Shown: positions 1-7,539 of the stretch, one piece after another | How positions within the stretch are numbered: the first letter of the stretch is position 1 | Layout: every line of letters starts with the position of its first letter | Assembly: GCA_964017155.1 (NCBI GenBank) | Contig: OZ024856.1 | Coordinates: forward strand, 622,501 to 686,500 | Direction of reading: 5' to 3' | Source: Oasisia sp. SBJ-2009 | Lineage: Eukaryota; Annelida; Polychaeta; Sabellida; Siboglinidae | Length of the DNA: 64,000 bases | The notes under the pieces: generated by a model | What the model saw: the letters and a program-made list of their open reading frames with translations, nothing else | What the model was told of the DNA's origin: nothing | The model's database searches: none | Translations under genes and position numbers: made by a program

Positions 1-493
1 ATTTTGTTAATTCAATCAATTATATTCATCTTTCGCATATTTATGTTTTATATACAGCGCGTCTTAGCAGACTTTTGAGGTCGAAAAGACAGCGTGGTCG
101 GCATATAAAACTGTTTATCGCTCATTTCATATGCACAGCGCAGTAACATGCACCGCTGCGCTTGCGACTGGCACAAATCGCGCTATCTTTTCGACCTCAA
201 AAGTTTGCCAAGACGCGCTGTTTATAAAATATAAATACGCGCAAGATGATTATAATTGAATTAATTAATTTAATCAAGTATCAAATGTTGGCAAAAATAC
301 TGATATAATAGCAACTTTGAGGTGGGTCCGACTTGTACATTAGTGCCAAATAGTGAAATACTGAAAACAAAATGAGAGTATACGTGCTTTTATGAGAGAG
401 TGCGCGTGAAGGTACGCGCCCGCAAGTGTAGGCATTTATGTACAAGTCGGGCCCACCTAAATTTTGGTATTATAACTGTATCTTTGCCAACAT
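1..493. repeat. Partial first monomer (alpha/b1)
   Basis: The window opens 10 bp inside a monomer whose start would lie at position -9. It is an alpha/b1 copy: GCGCAG, ATGCACC, GCTATC, AAATATAAATACGCG, GAATTAATTAAT, then ACATTAGTGCC, AAAATGAGAG and CACCTAAAT. It carries a private ACTTTGAGG instead of ACATTGAGG and a private TCTTTCGCAT in the left arm. Confidence 0.9.
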
Positions 494-997
494 TTGATAC
501 TTGATTTTGTTAATTCAATCAATTATATTCATCTTGCGCATTTTTATGTTTTATATACAGCGCGTCTTAGCAGACTTTTGAGGTCGAAAAGACAGCGTGG
601 TCGGCATAAACAAACTGTTTATCGCTCATTTCATATGCACAGCGTAGTAACATGCACCGCTGCGCTTGCGACTGGCACAAATCGCGCGGTCTTTTCGACC
701 TCAAAAGTTTGCCAAGACGCGCTGTTTATAAAACATAAATACCCGCAAGATGATTATAATTGAAGGAATTAATTTAATCAAGTATCAAATGTTGGCAAAA
801 ATACTGATATAATAGCAACATTGAGGTGGGTCCGACTTGTACATAAGTGTCAAATAGTGAAATAATGAAAACAAATTGAGAGCATACGTGCTTTTATGAG
901 AGAGTGCGCGTGAAGGTACGCGCCCGCAAGTGTAGGCATTGATGTACAAGTCGGGCCCACCTCAATTTTGCTATTATAACTGTATCTTTGCCAACAT

Positions 998-1500
998 TTG
1001 ATACTTGATTTTGTTAATTCAATCAATTATAATCATCTTGCGCATATTTATGTTTTATATACAGTGCGTCTTAGCAGACTTTTGAGGTCGAAAAGACACC
1101 GTGGTCGGCATATAAAACTGTTTATCGCTCATTTCATATGCACAGCGCAGTAACATGCATCGCTGCGCTTGCGACTGACACAAATCGCGCTATCTTTTCG
1201 ACCTCAAAAGTTTGCCAAGACGCGATGTTTATAAAACATAAATACGCGCAAGATGATTATAATTGAATGAATTAATTTAATCAAGTATCAAATGTTGGCA
1301 AAAATACTGATATAATAGCAACATTGAGGTGGGTCCGACTTGTACATAAGTGCCAAATAGTGAAATACTGAAAACAAATTGAGAGTATACGTGCTTTTAT
1401 GAGAGAGTGCGCATGAAGGTACGCGCCCGCAAGTGTAGGCATTTATGTACAAGTCGTGCACACCTCAATTTTGGTATTATAACTGTATCTTTGCCAACAT
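998..1500. repeat. Variant exemplar: gamma/b3 monomer (503 bp)
   Basis: Gamma module A: TATAATCAT, TATACAGTGCG, AGACACCGTGG, ATGCATCGC, ACTGACAC, GCGATG and AAACATAAATACGCG. The b3 module B: ACATAAGTGCC, GAGTATAC, GCATTTATG and GTCGTGCACACC, with GTGCAC replacing the GGGCCC palindrome of the other types (1456-1461 here). Gamma copies nearly always sit just after a beta or epsilon copy. Confidence 0.9.
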
Positions 1501-2003
1501 TTGATACTTGATTTTGTTAATTCAATCAATTATATTCATCTTGCGCATATTTATGTTTTATATACAGCGCGTCTTAGCAGACTTTTGAGGTCGAAAAGAC
1601 AGCGTGGTCGGCATATAAAACTGTTTATCGCTCATGTCATATGCACAGCGCAGTAACATGCACCGCTGCGCTTGCGACTGGCACAAATCGCGCTATCTTT
1701 TCGACCTCAAAAGTTTGCCAAGACGCGCTGTTTATAAAATATAAATACGCGCAAGATGATTATAATTGAATTAATTAATTTAATCAAGTATCAAATGTTG
1801 GCAAAAATACTGATATAATAGCAACATTGAGGTGGGTCCGACTTGTACATTAGTGCCAAATAGTGAAATACTGAAAACAAAATGAGAGTATACGTGCTTT
1901 TATGAGAGAGTGCGCGTGAAGGTACGCGCCCGCAAGTGTAGGCATTTATGTACAAGTCGGGCCCACCTAAATTTTGGTATTATAACTGTATCTTTGCCAA
2001 CAT
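1501..2003. repeat. Variant exemplar: alpha/b1 monomer (503 bp)
   Basis: Alpha module A: TATATTCAT, CGCATATTTATG, TATACAGCGCG, AGACAGCG, CATATAAAACTG, GCGCAG, ATGCACC, GCTATC, GCGCTG, AAATATAAATACGCG and GAATTAATTAAT. The b1 module B: ACATTAGTGCC, AAAATGAGAG, GTATAC, GCATTTATG, GGGCCC and CACCTAAATTTTGG. This copy has a private CATGTCAT. Many alpha copies elsewhere carry a different module B beginning TCAAAAATTGG, so A and B types are only loosely linked. Confidence 0.9.
1647..1672. other. Short perfect hairpin at the centre of spacer A
   Basis: AGCGCAG (1647-1653) is the perfect complement of CTGCGCT (1666-1672) across a 12-nt loop. The hairpin sits next to the dyad axis of module A, so it caps the long hairpin made by the 101-bp arms. 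Alpha, gamma and delta copies keep the 7-bp stem. Beta copies read AGCGTAG, which turns one pair into a G-T wobble in RNA. Epsilon copies read CTCCGCT on the right side, which breaks one pair. Confidence 0.7.
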
Positions 2004-2299
2004 TTGATACTTGATTTTGTTAATTCAATCAATTATATTCATCTTGCGCATTTTTATGTTTTATATACAGCGCGTCTTAGCAGACTTTTGAGGTCGAAAA
2101 GACAGCGTGGTCGGCATAAACAAACTGTTTATCGCTCATTTCATATGCACAGCGTAGTAACATGCACCGCTGCGCTTGCGACTGGCACAAATCGCGCTGT
2201 CTTTTCGACCTCAAAAGTTTGCCAAGACGCGCTGTTTATAAAACATAAATACCCGCAAGATGATTATAATTGAATGAATTAATTTAATCAAGTATCAAA
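2003..2299. repeat. Module A: 101-bp inverted repeat around a 95-bp spacer
   Basis: The left arm (2003-2103) and the reverse complement of the right arm (2199-2299) align without gaps with 11 mismatches in 101 bp, about 89% identity. Both outer ends read TTTGATACTTGATT and both inner ends read CTTTTGAGGTCGAAAAGAC in outward-to-inward sense. Pairing probably continues 4 bp inward (AGCG). The dyad axis lies near 2151. As single strand or RNA this would fold into a long imperfect hairpin. The same structure is present in every monomer, with type-specific substitutions. Confidence 0.95.
2085..2101 (+). other. 17-bp conserved core motif CTTTTGAGGTCGAAAAG (inverted partner at 2201-2217)
   Basis: This motif ends the inner side of both arms of module A and is itself a partial dyad (CTTTT/AAAAG around a 7-bp centre). 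It is among the least variable stretches of the monomer. The exceptions I noticed are GAGGCCG in the copy at 19623, GAGGACG in the copy at 57885, GAAAATAC at 24155, and CAACAG for CAAAAG in the right-arm copies at 18113, 44294 and 48321. A protein-binding role is possible but not shown. Confidence 0.6.
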
Positions 2300-2354
2300 T
2301 GTTGGCAAAAATACTGATATAATAGCAACATTGAGGTGGGTCCGACTTGTACAT
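2199..2354 (+). repeat. 156-bp half-unit block, forward copy
   Basis: The A right arm and B left arm are contiguous and form one 156-bp block. The reverse complement of 2452-2607 (B right arm plus next A left arm) matches it along its length. Using the within-monomer counts, the two orientations differ at about 16 of 156 positions. This block, not the 504-bp monomer, is the smallest repeated element, and it alternates in orientation along the array with spacers A (95 bp) and B (97 bp) in between (156+97+156+95=504). Confidence 0.9.
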
Positions 2355-2506
2355 AAGTGTCAAATAGTGAAATACTGAAAACAAATTGAGAGCATACGTG
2401 CTTTTATGAGAGAGTGCGCGTGAAGGTACGCGCCCGCAAGTGTAGGCATTGATGTACAAGTCGGGCCCACCTCAATTTTGCTATTATAACTGTATCTTTG
2501 CCAACA
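2300..2506. repeat. Module B: 55-bp inverted repeat around a 97-bp spacer
   Basis: The left arm (2300-2354) and the reverse complement of the right arm (2452-2506) align without gaps with 5 mismatches in 55 bp, about 91% identity. The arms begin TGTTGGCAAA and include ATTGAGGTGGG and CCGACTTGTACAT. The dyad axis is near 2403, 252 bp from the axis of module A, almost exactly half a monomer. The spacer shows no clear similarity to spacer A in either orientation by eye. Confidence 0.95.
2416..2433. other. Short perfect hairpin in spacer B
   Basis: GCGCGT (2416-2421) pairs with ACGCGC (2428-2433) across the 6-nt loop GAAGGT. It lies within 20 bp of the dyad axis of module B and is nearly invariant. 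The exceptions I saw are GCGCAT in the copies at 998 and 2508, and GGGCGT in the related copies at 51845, 53859 and 58893. A GC-rich stem in AT-rich surroundings at each axis is common to both modules. Confidence 0.7.
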
Positions 2507-2607
2507 TTTGATACTTGATTTTGTTAATTCAATCAATTATAATCATCTTGCGCATATTTATGTTTTATACACAGCGCGTCTTAGCAGACTTTTGAGGTCG
2601 AAAAGAC
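2452..2607 (-). repeat. 156-bp half-unit block, inverted copy
   Basis: This is the inverted partner of 2199-2354, crossing the boundary between two conventional monomers. It shows that the monomer start is arbitrary: the sequence reads continuously from the B right arm into the next A left arm, mirroring the A-right to B-left transition. The shared junction reads AATCAAGTATCAAATGTTGG on one strand in the forward block and on the other strand here. Confidence 0.9.
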
Positions 2608-3010
2608 AGCGTGGTCGGCATATAAAACTGTTTATCGCTCATTTCATATGCACAGCGCAGTAACATGCATCGCTGCGCTTCCGACTGGCACAAATCGCGC
2701 TATCTTTTCGACCTCAAAAGTTTGCCAAGACGCGATGTTTATAAAACATAAATACGCGCAAGATGATTATAATTGAATGAATTAATTTAATCAAGTATCA
2801 AAAGTTGGCAAAAATACTGATATAATAGCAACATTGAGGTGGGTCCGACTTGTACATAAGTGCCAAATAGTGAAATACTGAAAACAAATTGAGAGTATAC
2901 GTGCTTTTATGAGAGAGTGCGCATGAAGGTACGCGCCCACAAGTGTAGGCATTTATGTACAAGTCGTGCACACCTCAATTTTGGTATTATAACTGTATCT
3001 TTGCCAACAT
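2508..3010. repeat. Variant exemplar: delta/b3 monomer (503 bp)
   Basis: Delta module A: TATAATCAT, TATACACAGCGCG, AGACAGCG, ATGCATCGC, CTTCCGACTGG and GCGATG. It is followed by a b3 module whose left arm starts TCAAAAGTTGG and whose spacer reads CGCCCACAAG instead of CGCCCGCAAG. These two module B marks travel with delta and delta2 copies in most of the array. Confidence 0.9.
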
Positions 3011-3514
3011 TTGATACTTGATTTTGTTAATTCAATCAATTATATTCATCTTGCGCATATTTATGTTGTATATACAGCGCGTCTTAGCAGACTTTTGAGG
3101 TCGAAAAGACACCGCGGTCGGTATAAACAAACTGTTTATCGTTTATTTCATATGCTCAGCGCAGTAACATGCACCGCTCCGCTTGCGACTGTCACAAATC
3201 GCGCTGTCTTTTCGACCTCAAAAGTTTGCCAAGACGCGCTGTTTATAAAACATAAATACCCGCAAGATGATTATAATTGAATGAATTAATTTAATCAAGT
3301 ATCAAATGTTGGCAAAAATACTGATATAATAGCAACATTGAGGTGGGTCCGACTTGTACATAAGTGTCAAATAGTGAAATACTGAAAACAAATTGAGAGC
3401 ATACGTGCTTTTATGAGAGAGTGCGCGTGAAGGTACGCGCCCGCAAGTGTAGGCATTGATGTACAAGTCGGGCCCACCTCAATTTTGCTATTATAACTGT
3501 ATCTTTGCCAACAT
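3011..3514. repeat. Variant exemplar: epsilon/b2 monomer (504 bp)
   Basis: Epsilon module A: AGACACCGCGG, GGTATAAACAAAC, ATCGTTTATTTC, ATGCTCAGCG and CGCTCCGCTTG, with a beta-like right arm (GCTGTC, AAATACCCGC) and module b2. Epsilon occurs only at 3011, 4521, 9051, 12072, 14589 and 17106, so it is confined to the first 18 kb and marks the pentamer/hexamer HOR family there. This copy has private TGTTGTATA and ACTGTCAC. Confidence 0.9.
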
Positions 3515-4520
3515 TTGATACTTGATTTTGTTAATTCAATCAATTATAATCATCTTGCGCATATTTATGTTTTATATACAGTGCGTCTTAGCAGACTTTT
3601 GAGGTCGAAAAGACACCGTGGTCGGCATATAAAACTGTTTATCGCTCATTTCATATGCACAGCGCAGTAACATGCATCGCTGCGCTTGCGACTGACACAA
3701 ATCGCGCTATCTTTTCGACCTCAAAAGTTTGCCAAGACGCGATGTTTATAAAACATAAATACGCGCAAGATGATTATAATTGAATGAATTAATTTAATCA
3801 AGTATCAAATGTTGGCAAAAATACTGATATAATAGCAACATTGAGGTGGGTCCGACTTGTACATAAGTGCCAAATAGTGAAATACTGAAAACAAATTGAG
3901 AGTATACGTGCTTTTATGAGAGAGTGCGCGTGAAGGTACGCGCCCGCAAATGTAGGCATTTATGTACAAGTCGTGCACACCTCAATTTTGGTATTATAAC
4001 TGTATCTTTGCCAACATTTGATACTTGATTTTGTTAATTCAATCAATTATATTCATCTTGCGCATATTTATGTTTTATATACAGCGCGTCTTAGCAGACT
4101 TTTGAGGTCGAAAAGACAGCGTGGTCGGCATATACAACTGTTTATCGCTCATTTCATATGCACAGCGCAGTAACATGCACCGCTGCGCTTGCGACTGGCA
4201 CAAATCGCGCTATCTTTTCGACCTCAAAAGTTTGCCAAGACGCGCTGTTTATAAAATATAAATACGCGCAAGATGATTATAATTGAATTAATTAATTTAA
4301 TCAAGTATCAAAAATTGGCAAAAATACTGATATAATAGCAACATTGAGGTGGGTCCGACTTGTACATAAGTGCCAAATAGTGAAATACTGAAAACAAATT
4401 GAGAGTATACGTGCTTTTATGAGAGAGTGCGCGTGAAGGTACGCGCCCGCAAGTGTAGGCATTTATGTACAAGTCGTGCACACCTCAATTTTGGTATTAT
4501 AACTGTATCTTTGCCAACAT

Positions 4521-7500
4521 TTGATACTTGATTTTGTTAATTCAATCAATTATATTCATCTTGCGCATATTTATGTTTTATATACAGCGCGTCTTAGCAG
4601 ACTTTTGAGGTCGAAAAGACACCGCGGTCGGTATAAACAAACTGTTTATCGTTTATTTCATATGCTCAGCGCAGTAACACGCACCGCTCCGCTTGCGACT
4701 GGCACAAATAGCGCTGTCTTTTCGACCTCAAAAGTTTGCCAAGACGCGCTGTTTATAAAACATAAATACCCGCAAGATGATTATAATTGAATGAATTAAT
4801 TTAATCAAGTATCAAATGTTGGCAAAAATACTGATATAATAGCAACATTGAGGTGGGTCCGACTTGTACATAAGTGTCAAATAGTGAAATACTGAAAACA
4901 AATTGAGAGCATACGTGCTTTTATGAGAGAGTGCGCGTGAAGGTACGCGCCCGCAAGTGTAGGCATTGATGTACAAGTCGGGCCCACCTCAATTTTGCTA
5001 TTATAACTGTATCTTTGCCAACATTTGATACTTGATTTTGTTAATTCAATCAATTATAATCATCTTGCGCATATTTATGTTTTATATACAGTGCGTCTTA
5101 GCAGACTTTTGAGGTCGAAAAGACACCGTGGTCGGCATATAAAACTGTTTATCGCTCATTTCATATGCACAGCGCAGTAACATGCATCGCTGCGCTTGCG
5201 ACTGACACAAATCGCGCTATCTTTTCGACCTCAAAAGTTTGCCAAGACGCGATGTTTATAAAACATAAATACGCGCAAGATGATTATAATTGAATGAATT
5301 AATTTAATCAAGTATCAAATGTTGGCAAAAATACTGATATAATAGCAACATTGAGGTGGGTCCGACTTGTACATAAGTGCCAAATAGTGAAATACTGAAA
5401 ACAAATTGAGAGTATACGTGCTTTTATGAGAGAGTGCGCGTGAAGGTACGCGCCCGCAAGTGTAGGCATTTATGTACAAGTCGTGCACACCTCAATTTTG
5501 GTATTATAACTGTATCTTTGCCAACATTTGATACTTGATTTTGTTAATTCAATCAATTATATTCATCTTGCGCATATTTATGTTTTATATACAGCGCGTC
5601 TTAGCAGACTTTTGAGGTCGAAAAGACAGCGTGGTCGGCATATAAAACTGTTTATCGCTCATTTCATATGCACAGCGCAGTAACATGCACCGCTGCGCTT
5701 GCGACTGGCACAAATCGCGCTATCTTTTCGACCTCAAAAGTTTGCCAAGACGCGCTGTTTATAAAATATAAATACGCGCAAGATGATTATAATTGAATTA
5801 ATTAATTTAATCAAGTATCAAAAATTGGCAAAAATACTGATATAATAGCAACATTGAGGTGGGTCCGACTTGTACATAAGTGCCAAATAGTGAAATACTG
5901 AAAACAAATTGAGAGTATACGTGCTTTTATGAGAGAGTGCGCGTGAAGGTACGCGCCCGCAAGTGTAGGCATTTATGTACAAGTCGTGCACACCTCAATT
6001 TTGGTATTATAACTGTATCTTTGCCAACATTTGATACTTGATTTTGTTAATTCAATCAATTATATTCATCTTGCGCATATTTATGTTTTATATACAGCGC
6101 GTCTTAGCAGACTTTTGAGGTCGAAAAGACACCGTGGTCGGCATATAAAACTGTTTATCGCTCATTTCATATGCACAGCGCAGTAACATGCATCGCTGCG
6201 CTTGCGACTGACACAAATCGCGCTATCTTTTCGACCTCAAAAGTTTGCCAAGACGCGATGTTTATAAAACATAAATACGCGCAAGATGATTATAATTGAA
6301 TGAATTAATTTAATCAAGTATCAAATGTTGGCAAAAATACTGATATAATAGCAACATTGAGGTGGGTCCGACTTGTACATAAGTGCCAAATAGTGAAATA
6401 CTGAAAACAAATTGAGAGTATACGTGCTTTTATGAGAGAGTGCGCGTGAAGGTACGCGCCCGCAAGTGTAGGCATTTATGTACAAGTCGTGCACACCTCA
6501 ATTTTGGTATTATAACTGTATCTTTGCCAACATTTGATACTTGATTTTGTTAATTCAATCAATTATATTCATCTTGCGCATATTTATGTTTTATATACAG
6601 CGCGTCTTAGCAGACTTTTGAGGTCGAAAAGACAGCGTGGTCGGCATATAAAACTGTTTATCGCTCATTTCATATGCACAGCGCAGTAACATGCACCGCT
6701 GCGCTTGCGACTGGCACAAATCGCGCTATCTTTTCGACCTCAAAAGTTTGCCAAGACGCGCTGTTTATAAAATATAAATACGCGCAAGATGATTATAATT
6801 GAATTAATTAATTTAATCAAGTATCAAAAATTGGCAAAAATACTGATATAATAGCAACATTGAGGTGGGTCCGACTTGTACATAAGTGCCAAATAGTGAA
6901 ATACTGAAAACAAATTGAGAGTATACGTGCTTTTATGAGAGAGTGCGCGTGAAGGTACGCGCCCGCAAGTGTAGGCATTTATGTACAAGTCGTGCACACC
7001 TCAATTTTGGTATTATAACTGTATCTTTGCCAACATTTGATACTTGATTTTGTTAATTCAATCAATTATATTCATCTTGCGCATATTTATGTTTTATATA
7101 CAGCGCGTCTTAGCAGACTTTTGAGGTCGAAAAGACAGCGTGGTCGGCATATAAAACTGTTTATCGCTCATTTCATATGCACAGCGCAGTAACATGCACC
7201 GCTGCGCTTGCGACTGGCACAAATCGCGCTATCTTTTCGACCTCAAAAGTTTGCCAAGACGCGCTGTTTATAAAATATAAATACGCGCAAGATGATTATA
7301 ATTGAATTAATTAATTTAATCAGGTATCAAAAATTGGCAAAAATACTGATATAATAGCAACATTGAGGTGGGTCCGACTTGTACATAAGTGCCAAATAGT
7401 GAAATACTGAAAACAAATTGAGAGTATACGTGCTTTTATGAGAGAGTGCGCGTGAAGGTACGCGCCCGCAAGTGTAGGCATTTATGTACAAGTCGGGCCC

Positions 7501-7539
7501 ACCTCAATTTTGGTATTATAACTGTATCTTTGCCAACAT
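4521..7539. repeat. HOR block 3: epsilon-gamma-alpha trimer, then shortened repeats
   Basis: Starts are 4521, 5025, 5528, 6031, 6534 and 7037. The first three repeat 3011-4520 at a 1510-bp offset. Then come a gamma/alpha hybrid (6031), an alpha (6534) and another alpha (7037), as if the trimer had been duplicated again with progressive loss. The copy at 6031 begins like alpha (TATATTCAT, CAGCGCG) and switches to gamma by AGACACCGTGG. The copy at 7037 carries private CAGGTATC and ends with GGGCCC although its left B arm is of the GTGCAC class. Confidence 0.8.

Larger units (their letters stand above)
1..2003. repeat. HOR block 1: trimeric beta-gamma-alpha
   Basis: Monomer starts are 494, 998 and 1501 after the partial first copy. 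The order is alpha, beta, gamma, alpha. Beta at 494 and beta at 2004 lie 1510 bp apart and are nearly identical. The copy at 494 has private GCGCGGTC, GAAGGAATT and GAAATAATG. This is the same trimer composition that dominates the last 10 kb of the window. Confidence 0.85.
2004..2507. repeat. Reference monomer (type beta/b2, 504 bp)
   Basis: This copy is used to define the internal map. The A left arm is 2003-2103, spacer A 2104-2198, the A right arm 2199-2299, the B left arm 2300-2354, spacer B 2355-2451 and the B right arm 2452-2506; the next A left arm starts immediately after. Beta copies are recognised by CGCATTTTTATG in the left arm, CATAAACAAACTG in spacer A (the base that makes them 504 bp), GCGTAG instead of GCGCAG, GCTGTC, and AAATACCCGC in the right arm. 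The b2 module B has AAGTGTCAA, GAGAGCATAC, GCATTGATG, GGGCCC and TTTTGCTATT. The hand-counted composition is 196 G+C of 504 with 25 CpG. Confidence 0.95.
2004..4520. repeat. HOR block 2: pentamer beta-delta-epsilon-gamma-alpha (2517 bp)
   Basis: Starts are 2004, 2508, 3011, 3515 and 4018. The order is the same as in the pentamers at 8044-18615, but this copy lacks their private marks (GTATGCGTG in gamma, TTTGCGAAG in alpha). The alpha copy here ends in a TCAAAAATTGG module B, so it is an older or separate branch of that HOR. Confidence 0.85.

Noticed and set aside
494..763. Recurring 89-codon open frame on the plus strand across module A (about 45 copies in the window, for example 2004-2273, 8044-8313, 62919-63188)
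   Set aside because: It begins at TTG, not ATG, in every copy. It covers a 101-bp inverted repeat and its spacer. It exists only in the variants with the extra base in spacer A, and it varies as the DNA repeat varies with no preference for silent changes that I could see. No domain is recognisable. It is a by-product of the repeat.
2085..2101. Pol III internal promoter (tRNA/SINE origin), from the resemblance of GAGGTCGAAAAG to a B box
   Set aside because: It lacks the GGTTCGANNCC core, no A box lies at the right distance, and no cloverleaf can be drawn.
2452..2470. CENP-B box
   Set aside because: The only CGGG sites, in AAGTCGGG, lack the upstream TTCG at the required spacing. No other stretch fits the essential bases of the box.
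2003..2506. Rho-independent terminators at the short GC-rich hairpins
   Set aside because: There is no T-tract after the stems, no upstream gene and no sign that the DNA is bacterial.
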